Part shown: one piece after another, positions 1 through 6,638 of the stretch
Layout: every line of letters starts with the position of its first letter
How positions within the stretch are numbered: the stretch's first letter is position 1
From: WTJX01 sp045106295
GTDB taxonomy: Bacteria > Bacteroidota > Bacteroidia > Cytophagales > JAAEPT01
Direction: 5' to 3'
DNA length: 15,876 bases
Assembly (NCBI GenBank): GCA_045106295.1
Contig: JBGCEI010000135.1
Coordinates: 1 to 15,876 of the forward strand
Translations under genes and position numbers: made by a program
The notes under the pieces: generated by a model
Told to the model about the DNA's origin: nothing
The model's database searches: none
What the model saw: the letters and a program-made list of their open reading frames with translations, nothing else

Positions 1-260
1 AAGATAGTTTAGATTTCGAAAATGGCAAATATCTTTATCTAGACAATTACTATTCGGGGACAGCTTTTGTTAAAATTAATAACGAGATAATAAAAATTGA
101 TCTGGATGACAAAAGGCAATCTGATTTTGAAGTGGAAATAATATTTGAAACTGACGAGAGAACTTCAGGTGAAGTTTGGAAGAAAACAGGAAAAGTAAAA
201 GTGATAATGCCCAATGGACAAATATTGATAGAACCCTTTGTTGGAGAATGTGGGTGTTAA
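1..260 (+). CDS. 3' end of an unrecognised protein (partial)
   Basis: An open frame enters from the left edge (first full codon at position 3) and ends with TAA at 258-260, giving the last 85 residues of a protein. The fragment is rich in beta-prone, charged residues (for example SGTAFVKINNEIIKIDLDD near its start) and ends in Glu-Cys-Gly-Cys. There is no membrane segment in the visible part and I do not recognise a family. The closely spaced terminal cysteines could bind metal or form a disulphide, but that is a guess. The opposite-strand frame at 76-360 has no family features and is taken as a shadow of this gene. The frame is convincing because it runs without a stop to the window edge and has normal residue composition; the function is unknown. 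Confidence 0.6.
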   Translation, partial: DSLDFENGKYLYLDNYYSGTAFVKINNEIIKIDLDDKRQSDFEVEIIFETDERTSGEVWKKTGKVKVIMPNGQILIEPFVGECGC

Positions 261-285
261 GAAGAAAAAGTCTAACAGTATTCGT

Positions 286-313
286 TTGTAATGACTGAAA
301 TACGGTAGTTTTG
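286..313 (+). promoter_or_regulatory. Bacteroidota-type promoter for the small ORF and rarA
   Basis: TTG at 286-288, a 17-base spacer, then TAGTTTTG at 306-313. This fits the Bacteroidota housekeeping pattern of a -33 TTG and a -7 TAnnTTTG box. Transcription would begin near 320, just before the hairpin at 324-355, leaving about 80 bases of leader before the 41-codon ORF and 200 before rarA. Confidence 0.5.
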
Positions 314-323
314 TAAATTACAT

Positions 324-355
324 CTTCCAGGTTGTTTTTAAGGACAATCTGGAAG
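324..355 (+). other. Strong hairpin at the 5' end of the presumed rarA leader
   Basis: Bases 324-335 pair with 344-355: twelve pairs including one G-T wobble, with an 8-base loop (336-343). No run of T follows on the plus strand, so it is not a typical intrinsic terminator, although it could mark the end of the upstream gene 64 bases earlier. Because the promoter-like element lies just upstream, it more probably sits at the extreme 5' end of the rarA transcript, where it could protect the mRNA. The structure is seen in the sequence; its role is inferred. Confidence 0.5.
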
Positions 356-400
356 CACAAATAAAATAGGGTTTTTAAACCGTTTATATTGTTTAATTAT

Positions 401-526
401 ATGAAAGAACAACAAGCCCAAATTAATTCGATTAGAACAAAGCTTGAGAAAGCAGAAGAAAGTGGTTTTTCTACTGATAGTAAAGAACAAATTTTAGCTC
501 AATCTAAATCTCTGTCGAAATGCTAG
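401..526 (+). CDS. 41-residue small protein overlapping rarA; resembles a ParD-like antitoxin tail
   Basis: ATG at 401 opens a 41-codon frame ending in TAG at 524-526. It overlaps the rarA start codon (520) by seven bases in another frame, a geometry that suits translational coupling. The product is hydrophilic and predicted helical; the stretch KLEKAEESGFSTDSKEQIL looks like the C-terminal, toxin-binding tail of ParD/RHH-type antitoxins, which often end with a Glu-x-Gly-like turn, SGF and a short helix. The ribbon-helix-helix DNA-binding half is absent: the frame upstream meets TAA at 362, and the other frames show no RHH-like sequence. No toxin gene follows; the next gene is rarA. It could be an antitoxin remnant, a leader peptide controlling rarA, or a chance frame. 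The family likeness is by eye only. Confidence 0.4.
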   Translation: MKEQQAQINSIRTKLEKAEESGFSTDSKEQILAQSKSLSKC

Positions 527-1788
527 GAAGCACCGCTCCACTTGCTGAACGTTTACGTCCCTCTAATCTAGATGATTTTGTAGGTCAAAAACACCTTATA
601 GGAAAAGATGGTATCCTTCGTAAAATGATTAAGTCCAAGCGTATTCCGTCTATTGTGTTATGGGGACCTCCAGGGGTAGGTAAAACTACTTTAGCCAATA
701 TCATTGCTAACCTGTTAGACGTTAAATTTTTTAAACTCAATGCCGTAAGCTCTGGGATCAAAGAAGTAAGAAACGTCTTTGAACAAGCTAGGCTGTACAC
801 CAATCCTATTCTTTTTATCGATGAGATTCATCGGTTTAATAAATCCCAACAAGATGCCTTATTACAAGCCGTTGAAAAAGGCTTGATTACACTCATAGGA
901 GCAACGACAGAAAATCCTTCTTTTGAAGTGAATTCAGCTTTGCTTTCAAGATGTCAAGTATATGTCTTGCAAGCCTTTTCACAAGAAGAATTGATTTCAT
1001 TAGTTCATCAAGCATTAGATCGAGATGAATTTCTAAAAGAGAGAACCATTACATTAGAAGAAACAGAGGCCTTACTTCGTTTGTCTGGAGGAGATGGAAG
1101 AAGAATATTGAATACAGTTGAACTCATCGTTCAAGGTACAGATCAGCAAGAAATTGCTATCACGAATGAATTGGTAGAATCTGTGGTGCAACATAAAGCA
1201 GCTTCTTACGATAAGAATGGAGACATGCACTACGATGTAATATCTGCATTCATAAAATCTATGAGGGGGAGCGATCCAAATGGAGCAGTTTATTGGTTAG
1301 CTCGAATGATAGAAGCAGGAGAAGATCCTAAATTTATTGCTAGACGGATGGTGATTTTTTCATCAGAAGACATAGGTAATGCGAACCCTACGGCATTAGT
1401 TATGGCAACAAACTGCTTTCAGGCAGTAAATGTAATTGGATATCCAGAGGCTAGAATTATTCTTTCTCAGTCAGCTACTTATTTAGCTAGCTCACCAAAG
1501 AGTAACGCCTCTTACGAAGCTATTAATCAAGCACAGTCGTTAGTAAAAAAAACAGGAGATTTACAAGTTCCTTTACACCTTAGAGGAGGCTATACAAAAT
1601 TGAATAAAGAGCTAGGTTATGGAAAAGGGTATAAATACAGCCATAGCTATGATAATAACTTTTCTGAGCAAGAGTATTTGCCAGACAGTATCACTGGATC
1701 GAAACTGTATGACCCAGGGAGAAATCCAAGAGAAGAAGAGCTAAGGAAGAGGTTAAGTTTCTTATGGAAAGAAAAATATAAATATTAA
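520..1788 (+). CDS. rarA: Replication-associated recombination protein RarA (MgsA, AAA+ ATPase)
   Basis: RarA is a AAA+ ATPase related to clamp loaders and RuvB that acts at stalled replication forks and interacts with single-strand-binding protein. The 422-residue length is normal. Visible features in order: an N-terminal PLAERLRPSNLDDFVGQ segment typical of the family, Walker A GPPGVGKT at residues 49-56, Walker B ILFIDEIH at about 97-104, a sensor-1 region with GATTENPSFEVN at about 128-139, the arginine finger in LLSRCQ (R144), then the C-terminal MgsA tetramerisation part ending with LYDPGRNPREEE. The ATG at 520 is chosen because the family motif begins seven residues later. It overlaps the end of the small ORF at 401 and is likely transcribed with it from the promoter at 286. 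A perfect 12-base hairpin follows the stop. Identity is secure. Confidence 0.97.
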   Translation: MLGSTAPLAERLRPSNLDDFVGQKHLIGKDGILRKMIKSKRIPSIVLWGPPGVGKTTLANIIANLLDVKFFKLNAVSSGIKEVRNVFEQARLYTNPILFIDEIHRFNKSQQDALLQAVEKGLITLIGATTENPSFEVNSALLSRCQVYVLQAFSQEELISLVHQALDRDEFLKERTITLEETEALLRLSGGDGRRILNTVELIVQGTDQQEIAITNELVESVVQHKAASYDKNGDMHYDVISAFIKSMRGSDPNGAVYWLARMIEAGEDPKFIARRMVIFSSEDIGNANPTALVMATNCFQAVNVIGYPEARIILSQSATYLASSPKSNASYEAINQAQSLVKKTGDLQVPLHLRGGYTKLNKELGYGKGYKYSHSYDNNFSEQEYLPDSITGSKLYDPGRNPREEELRKRLSFLWKEKYKY

Positions 1789-1802
1789 GGAGAGTCTAAC
1801 AA

Positions 1803-1835
1803 AAAAGGGTTGAAAAAAAACTATTCAACCCTTTT
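1803..1835. terminator. Bidirectional terminator between rarA and the DUF937-like gene
   Basis: Bases 1803-1814 (AAAAGGGTTGAA) pair perfectly with 1824-1835 (TTCAACCCTTTT) around a 9-base loop. A/T runs on both flanks allow it to work on either strand. It lies between the convergent rarA stop (1788) and the end of the minus-strand gene (1863). Confidence 0.85.
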
Positions 1836-1862
1836 GATGATTTTTTGTGGTGTAAAGTGTAT

Positions 1863-2357
1863 TTATTTGAATAAACCACCAATTAAGCTACTTGCTATTC
1901 CGCCACCAGTGTTTCCACCGATTAAGTTTTTCACTACATCATTTCCTAAAAGGCTTGTGAGGTCATTTTGTTGTAAGCCAGAACTAGGAGTTGCATTGTT
2001 TACTTCACCTAATACTTTAGGGATAATAAAGCTTGCCACAACACCAGCCATGGATTCAGGCACACCTAATTTAGTGATTAGTTTACTAGCAAAATTGTTT
2101 ACAATTCCTCCAGTTAAAGAACTAGAACCAATATCCTTTTTACCATTAAAAAGATTCATCACCGAAGCAAAGCCCATTTCGTTTCCTTCGTCATCATCCT
2201 CTTGTATAGAACCAGTGAATTTTTCTAAAATAGATTCCTTAGCTAACGCAAAAGCATCATTCATTTTATCTTGTGGAAGGTCGAACTGAGGCTCACTAGG
2301 ATCAGCAATTTTCTGAGTGACTTGTTGTGTTAATGAACTTAAAATTGAATCTAACAT
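1863..2357 (-). CDS. DUF937-like (YidB-like) protein
   Basis: A 164-residue soluble protein. The frame stays open upstream to an ATG at 2396, but the internal ATG at 2357 is preferred because the product then begins MLDSILSSL, as members of this Bacteroidota group usually do, and the extra 13 residues look like leader. The layout fits the DUF937/YidB type: a helical N-terminal half with an acidic patch (EDDDEGNE), a small-residue stretch SSSLTGGIVNNFASKL, a central helix PESMAGVVASFIIPKVL, and a glycine-rich tail with GGNTGGGIASSLIGGLF. The family has no well-established role. There is no signal peptide or clear membrane span. It stands alone: the terminator at 1803-1835 closes it and msrA lies upstream on the same strand, 123 bases away. 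Family assignment is by pattern recognition. Confidence 0.7.
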   Translation of the reverse strand: MLDSILSSLTQQVTQKIADPSEPQFDLPQDKMNDAFALAKESILEKFTGSIQEDDDEGNEMGFASVMNLFNGKKDIGSSSLTGGIVNNFASKLITKLGVPESMAGVVASFIIPKVLGEVNNATPSSGLQQNDLTSLLGNDVVKNLIGGNTGGGIASSLIGGLFK

Positions 2358-2480
2358 AATTATATCTTTTTTATTTTCTATCTGTACAAGATACAAATCA
2401 GAAACTCAAAAAAACAGTTTCTTTCGATAAAATAGTTGATTTGTACGTTGTACGGTAGAATGTAGAGCCATGTATTCATT

Positions 2481-3005
2481 TTATTCTTTAAATAAGGCTT
2501 CTATCTTTTCAACTTTTGGACGTATAACATACGAACAGTAAGGGTTTTTGTCTTTATTCAGGTTGTAATAGTTTTGATGGTAGTCTTCTGCAGCATAGAA
2601 AACAGGAAGTTTACTAATTTCAGTAACTACCGGTGAATCGTAAACCCCGCTTTTATCTAACTTTTCTTTATATTTCTCAGCCAGACCTTTTTGTTCATCA
2701 TTATGATAATAAATGACAGACCGGTACTGTGTGCCTATATCGTTTCCTTGTTTATTTAAAGTAGTAGGGTCGTGCATTTTCCAGAACAACTCTAAAAGTT
2801 GTTTATAGCTAATAATAGAAGAGTCAAACATTATTTGTATTACCTCTGCATGGTTTGTAGTCCCTGTACAAATGTCTTCGTAAGTAGGGTTCTCTTTATT
2901 TCCGCCAGTGTATCCTGAAACGATTTCTTGAACGCCTTTTATTCGTTGAAATACGGCTTCAGTACACCAAAAACATCCTGAACCAAAAGTAGCTGTTTCT
3001 TCCAT
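2481..3005 (-). CDS. msrA: Peptide methionine sulfoxide reductase MsrA
   Basis: MsrA reduces the S form of methionine sulfoxide in proteins and so repairs oxidative damage in the cytoplasm. The 174-residue length fits. The catalytic motif GCFWC is at residues 10-14 with the nucleophile Cys11; the family motifs GYTGG (31-35) and the conserved HAEVIQI (52-58), GTQYRSVIYY (91-100) and EDYHQNYY (140-147) are all present. A second cysteine near the C-terminus (Cys157 in NPYCS) may act in recycling. No signal peptide precedes the motif, so it is cytosolic. There is no MsrB domain or msrB neighbour in the window. It is divergent from cas6 across 158 bases of A/T-rich DNA in which I see no structured element. 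Confidence 0.97.
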   Translation of the reverse strand: MEETATFGSGCFWCTEAVFQRIKGVQEIVSGYTGGNKENPTYEDICTGTTNHAEVIQIMFDSSIISYKQLLELFWKMHDPTTLNKQGNDIGTQYRSVIYYHNDEQKGLAEKYKEKLDKSGVYDSPVVTEISKLPVFYAAEDYHQNYYNLNKDKNPYCSYVIRPKVEKIEALFKE

Positions 3006-3097
3006 TTCTAATTTTATTTGTTTTGTTTTTTGTGTAATAATATACTATATTTATTAAACATAAATAGTCTTTTAACCAGCTTTACGATACCATTTCA

Positions 3098-3128
3098 TTG
3101 TTTTTATGGAATAAATGTGCTAAATTTT
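3098..3128 (+). promoter_or_regulatory. Possible cas6 promoter
   Basis: TTG at 3098-3100, a 20-base spacer, then TAAATTTT at 3121-3128, one base from the TAnnTTTG pattern. It lies 35 bases before the cas6 ATG. The region is very A/T-rich, so chance matches are likely. Confidence 0.3.
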
Positions 3129-3163
3129 AGTTAAAAAAACTGCTATTTAAAACTGCCTAACTT

Positions 3164-3925
3164 ATGCGAGTACGTATTGTATTTAATTTAAACAATAGAG
3201 GATCAAGTTTACCTTTTCATCACCAACTTCATATTTATAAATTTATTAAGAGTCTAACTAAAATTGATTCTGAAATTGATATTAATTTTTCTGGTCTAAA
3301 AGGTCAAACGAAAGTTGGGAGAAAAGGGTTACACTATTGTTCAAATAAAGTTACGTTAGTAGTCTCTTGCAAGGAAGAACAGATTATAAAAGAGATTGCA
3401 GAAAGACTATCTGAACAAAATAGGATAACTATAGGTGACCTTAATTTAACCCTAAACAGGATTGATATAGAGCAGATACCTAATTTTCAAAACAAAACAA
3501 AGTATCTCTGTATTTCACCCATCATAATAAATGAGACGCAAGAAATCCTCTCACCTACAAGTGATGAATTTTCAGATTGCTTGTACGAATTAATTATGGA
3601 TAGAATGGAACGGTCTAATTTTTATTCTAGAGAACAGCTGAATCGTTTTTTTAACTTTCAATTTGTTCCTGATTATTCTTATATCAATAAGATGATTACA
3701 AATAATAAAAAGATTTCAAGAAAGTACGCTATTGATGAGGTTCAAGATAGAGTGGGGTATACATTACCATTTACTTTATACGCAGAACCAGAAGTACAAG
3801 ATTTTGTGTACACGTGTGGACTAGGAGATTATTGCCATTTAGGCTTTGGGATGATAGATGTATCAACTAAAGAAACCATTCAAGTAACTGAATTTATTCC
3901 TTCAGGGAAAAAAGAAACAGCATAA
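3164..3925 (+). CDS. cas6: CRISPR-associated endoribonuclease Cas6 (solitary)
   Basis: Cas6 cuts CRISPR precursor RNA at repeat hairpins to make crRNA in type I and III systems. The 253-residue protein has the expected shape: an N-terminal ferredoxin-like fold opening MRVRIVFNLNN, a helix LPFHHQLHIYKFIKSL (16-31) whose His19, His20 and His23 are candidates for the general-acid/base histidine, a helical DRMERSNFYSREQ region in the second half, and a C-terminal glycine-rich loop GLGDYCHLGFG (219-229) typical of Cas6. No other cas gene and no repeat array is in the window; neighbours are msrA and mscL. A strong terminator 3 bases after the stop makes it a single-gene unit. It could serve an array elsewhere in the genome, or be a relic, but the frame is intact and the key motifs are present. 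Confidence 0.85.
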   Translation: MRVRIVFNLNNRGSSLPFHHQLHIYKFIKSLTKIDSEIDINFSGLKGQTKVGRKGLHYCSNKVTLVVSCKEEQIIKEIAERLSEQNRITIGDLNLTLNRIDIEQIPNFQNKTKYLCISPIIINETQEILSPTSDEFSDCLYELIMDRMERSNFYSREQLNRFFNFQFVPDYSYINKMITNNKKISRKYAIDEVQDRVGYTLPFTLYAEPEVQDFVYTCGLGDYCHLGFGMIDVSTKETIQVTEFIPSGKKETA

Positions 3926-3928
3926 CAT

Positions 3929-3964
3929 AAAAAAGGCTGCTTGATAATTCAAGCAGCCTTTTTT
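3929..3964. terminator. Bidirectional terminator between cas6 and mscL
   Basis: Bases 3929-3944 pair perfectly with 3949-3964 (16 pairs, core GGCTGCTTGA/TCAAGCAGCC) around a TAAT loop, flanked by A and T runs. It lies between the convergent stops of cas6 (3925) and mscL (3992) and can serve both. Confidence 0.93.
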
Positions 3965-3991
3965 TATGACTTTACTAAATTTAAGTAAAGC

Positions 3992-4411
3992 TTATTTTTT
4001 CAATAAGTCTCTGATTTCTCCAAGAAGAACTTCTTCTTTAGAAGGTGCAGGAGGAGTAGTTGGAGCAGCTTCTTCTTTCTTTTTAGATTTTTCATATCCC
4101 TTTAATACTAAGAATACAAATAAACCAACAATTACGAAGTTTATGATAGCTTGTATTAAGTTACCATAAGTCATTACAGCAGCACCTGCTTCTTTTGCAG
4201 CAGCTAATGTTTTATATACATTGCCATCAAGAGCAATGAACTTTTGTGTGAAATCTGTTCCTCCTGTTATTACACCTACTATTGGCATAATAATATCCTT
4301 TACAGCAGAGCCTACTACTTTACTAAATGCACCACCAATTACTACAGCGGTAGCTAGACTGACAATATCTCCTTTCATTAGAAAGGATTTGAAATCTTTC
4401 ATGAATCCCAT
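3992..4411 (-). CDS. mscL: Large-conductance mechanosensitive channel MscL
   Basis: MscL forms a homopentameric inner-membrane pore that opens on membrane tension and releases solutes during hypo-osmotic shock. The 139 residues are the usual length. Seen in order: a short amphipathic N-terminal helix (FMKDFKSFLMKGDIV), TM1 at about 17-45 with the pore-lining small-residue pattern LATAVVIGGAFSKVV, a periplasmic loop with FTQKFIAL, TM2 at about 84-104 (LIQAIINFVIVGLFVF), a charged link KSKKKEE, a Pro/Ala/Thr spacer, and the C-terminal cytoplasmic bundle helix EVLLGEIRDLLKK. It is transcribed alone, divergent from the DAHP-like gene, and shares the terminator at 3929. Confidence 0.96.
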   Translation of the reverse strand: MGFMKDFKSFLMKGDIVSLATAVVIGGAFSKVVGSAVKDIIMPIVGVITGGTDFTQKFIALDGNVYKTLAAAKEAGAAVMTYGNLIQAIINFVIVGLFVFLVLKGYEKSKKKEEAAPTTPPAPSKEEVLLGEIRDLLKK

Positions 4412-4465
4412 AATTATTTTCCTGTTTAAGTTGAATTAAAAAATGAATATAGAAATAAATATTAA

Positions 4466-4473
4466 TATATTTG
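4466..4473 (+). promoter_or_regulatory. -7 box upstream of the DAHP-like gene
   Basis: TATATTTG matches the Bacteroidota TAnnTTTG -7 box and lies 47 bases before the ATG at 4521. I find no TTG at the usual distance upstream; the nearest (4431-4433) is 32 bases away. Only half of a promoter is therefore supported. Confidence 0.35.
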
Positions 4474-4520
4474 TTCCCTTAAAATGAATTTAGATAAGTA
4501 GTAGAAAATTTCCGATTATC

Positions 4521-5534
4521 ATGAAAAACCCAGAGTTAAAAATTTTTGCAGGTCCTGATTCCTTAGATGATTTCAATATTGATGAAGTCTATCAGATCGC
4601 AGAGATGAAAGCAAACGGAAAACAAGCAGTATTTGGTACACGAACTGTAGGTTTAAAATCTAGAACAAACTTCGATGGAGTAAACTCTGATGGTGGTTTC
4701 ATGGGATACGATTTTGATGCTATCATGAAGAACTTTGATATCTTCGGTAACGGAGGTAATGCGGATGACTTGGTGCCATTGCCAACAGTTCAAATGGCTG
4801 AGAAAATATACAAAGACACAGGTTTAATGTGTTCTACAGAAATTATGCTTCCTGCTATTCAGTTAACATGTATTAAAAAATCATTTGCTGATAGTCCTTT
4901 TATGGTATGGAATTCTGCTGTTGATCAGTTAGGATGGCACTTACGCCAAATGGGTGGTTTTGCTCAAGAGCATGGCTGGTCAGTGGGGATTAAAAACGGT
5001 AAGTGGTTAGGTGAAGACTATACAACTGCTGAAAGCCCTAAATTTGAAGGTAAAACAAATATTGAAGTAGTATGGGATGGATTAGCTAACTATGCTTCTT
5101 TAGCTCCTGAAGTGAATATGATCCAACGTGGGTGTACATTACCATTGCCAGAAGGATTAGAAATGACTGGAGACTATCACAAGAGTAATGTGACTGATCT
5201 TCCATTATTTAGAAGTTTACCTGTTCATTATATGGCAAAAAGAACTAAAATTCGTCATGCAGGAGATGCTAAAGTAAATATGTACTTTGATCCAAGTCAC
5301 TCAGTAGGACCTAAGCTTAGAGACAAGATAGTAGACCTTACGGTAGAGGCAATGAAAATGAAAGTAAGTGAAAATGAATATTTATACGATGGTGTACTAA
5401 TAGAATCAGGTACAGCTAAGTGCGATACACATCAACACATTACAGTAGCAGAAACACAAGAACTAATTGACAGACTAGCAGAATTTAGAACGCTAGTTGG
5501 AGCAGGAGAAACAGTAGTAAAGCAAGTAGTATAA
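4521..5534 (+). CDS. Divergent DAHP/KDO8P-synthase-superfamily protein, exact reaction unknown
   Basis: The 337-residue protein aligns by motif with class I DAHP synthases (type I-beta), TIM-barrel enzymes that condense phosphoenolpyruvate with a sugar phosphate. Matching blocks are FAGPDS (9-14; family GPCS), GLKSRT (44-49; family KPRT, PEP binding), TGLMCSTEI (100-108), GIKNGKW (156-162; family VKNP), IQRG (201-204; family HRG), DPSHSVG (257-263) and GVLIES followed by CDTHQHIT. The metal ligands His260, Glu295 and Asp302 appear kept, but the first ligand, Cys in GPCS, is Asp13. Two insertions (about 55-90 and 205-245) make it unlike the usual enzyme, and there is no chorismate mutase or ACT domain. 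It starts a unit with argE, 12 bases downstream. It may act on another phosphosugar; function is not established. Confidence 0.75.
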   Translation: MKNPELKIFAGPDSLDDFNIDEVYQIAEMKANGKQAVFGTRTVGLKSRTNFDGVNSDGGFMGYDFDAIMKNFDIFGNGGNADDLVPLPTVQMAEKIYKDTGLMCSTEIMLPAIQLTCIKKSFADSPFMVWNSAVDQLGWHLRQMGGFAQEHGWSVGIKNGKWLGEDYTTAESPKFEGKTNIEVVWDGLANYASLAPEVNMIQRGCTLPLPEGLEMTGDYHKSNVTDLPLFRSLPVHYMAKRTKIRHAGDAKVNMYFDPSHSVGPKLRDKIVDLTVEAMKMKVSENEYLYDGVLIESGTAKCDTHQHITVAETQELIDRLAEFRTLVGAGETVVKQVV

Positions 5535-5546
5535 ATGAATTAAACT

Positions 5547-6614
5547 ATGGCACATTCAATCGTTGAATTACAACAACAGGCCATAGGCTTACTTAAAAAG
5601 TTAATACAAACACAATCTTTCAGTAAAGAAGAGCATGACACACATGCTCTTCTCACTGATTTCCTTACAGAGAAAGGGATCCCTTTTTCTTCGGTACAAT
5701 ATAATATCTGGGCAAAGAATCAATATTTTGATGATGCGAAGCCTACTATTTTACTTAACTCACATCACGATACAGTAAAGCCAAATAAAGGTTATACAAG
5801 AGATCCATTTTTACCTTCTATAGAAGACGGTAAACTGTATGGTTTAGGTAGTAACGATGCTGGTGGCTGTTTAGTCTCCTTATTAGTCGCTTTCGTTTTT
5901 TTTTATGATAAAAAAGACCTAGCCTATAATATCATTTTTGCAGCTTCCGCTGAAGAAGAGATATCTGGTAAAGGAGGAATAGAATTATTATATCCTGACT
6001 TACCTAAAATAGACTGTGCCATTGTTGGTGAACCTACTCTACTAGATGCTGCCATAGCCGAAAAAGGATTATTAGTAATAGATGCTACCGCTGAAGGAAA
6101 AGCAGGTCATGCAGCGAGAGATGAAGGTGTCAACGCATTATACAAAGCAGTAGACGATATTCAATGGATCAAAAATTATTCATTCGACAAAGTATCTCCT
6201 TATTTAGGGAATACTAAAATGACAGTTACTATTTTAAATGGTGGTTCACAGCATAACGTAGTACCAAAAGAATGTGTATTTACAATTGATATTCGATTAA
6301 CGGAATGCTATTCTCACGAAGAAGTGATTGGTTTGTTAGAAGAAAAATTAACTTCAAAAGTAAAAGCTCGTTCTACCCGAATTAAACCATCATTTATTAA
6401 AGAATCGCATCCTTTGGTAAAAGCAGCTGTAAAGTATGGTGCCAAAACCTACGGTTCTCCTACCACTTCTGATCAGGCGTTAATCCCCGCTACTTCTTTA
6501 AAAATGGGGCCAGGAGATTCTGCTCGTTCTCATATGGCAGATGAATATATTTACCTAAAAGAAATAGAAGAAGGAGTGCAACGATACATTGACGTACTTT
6601 CTGAGCTAGTGTGA
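5547..6614 (+). CDS. argE: ArgE-type M20 deacylase (N-acyl-ornithine deacetylase)
   Basis: A 355-residue cytosolic zinc hydrolase of the M20/ArgE-DapE family. It removes the acyl group from N-acyl-ornithine to give ornithine for arginine synthesis; in Bacteroidota the pathway often uses N-succinyl rather than N-acetyl intermediates, so the substrate is not certain. Key residues: the zinc-binding HHD in LNSHHDTVKP (about 72-81), LYGLGSNDAGG with the bridging Asp, SAEEEISGKGG with the catalytic Glu pair, GEPT, GKAGHAARDEG at the dimerisation-domain His, and the C-terminal SPTTSDQALI and GPGDSARSHMADE, the last holding the final zinc His. The overall wording is that of Bacteroidota ArgE. The usual argGCDBFH neighbours are absent; the partner is the DAHP-like gene. 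It converges on tilS with 24 bases between, including a run of eight T (6615-6622). Confidence 0.9.
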   Translation: MAHSIVELQQQAIGLLKKLIQTQSFSKEEHDTHALLTDFLTEKGIPFSSVQYNIWAKNQYFDDAKPTILLNSHHDTVKPNKGYTRDPFLPSIEDGKLYGLGSNDAGGCLVSLLVAFVFFYDKKDLAYNIIFAASAEEEISGKGGIELLYPDLPKIDCAIVGEPTLLDAAIAEKGLLVIDATAEGKAGHAARDEGVNALYKAVDDIQWIKNYSFDKVSPYLGNTKMTVTILNGGSQHNVVPKECVFTIDIRLTECYSHEEVIGLLEEKLTSKVKARSTRIKPSFIKESHPLVKAAVKYGAKTYGSPTTSDQALIPATSLKMGPGDSARSHMADEYIYLKEIEEGVQRYIDVLSELV

Positions 6615-6638
6615 TTTTTTTTGAAAGAGCCGTTTTCA

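Noticed and set aside
76..360. Minus-strand 94-codon frame covering the end of the first gene
   Set aside because: It is hydrophobic and low-complexity, has no family features, and runs across a real plus-strand reading frame, a promoter match and a perfect hairpin.
1810..2289. Plus-strand 159-codon frame over the DUF937-like gene
   Set aside because: It is the Pro/Ser-rich antisense shadow of the minus-strand gene and begins inside the terminator stem.
2358..2396. Extension of the DUF937-like protein to the upstream ATG at 2396
   Set aside because: The extra 13 residues do not resemble the family start, while the internal ATG at 2357 gives the typical MLDSIL beginning.
2400..2422. AGAAACT/AGTTTCT hairpin as an msrA terminator
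   Set aside because: Only seven pairs with an A-rich loop and no T tract after it on the minus strand; too weak to call.
3006..3163. A CRISPR array or leader beside cas6
   Set aside because: I read both flanks of cas6 (also 3926-3991) and found no direct repeats with regular spacing; the A/T-rich stretch has no repeated unit.
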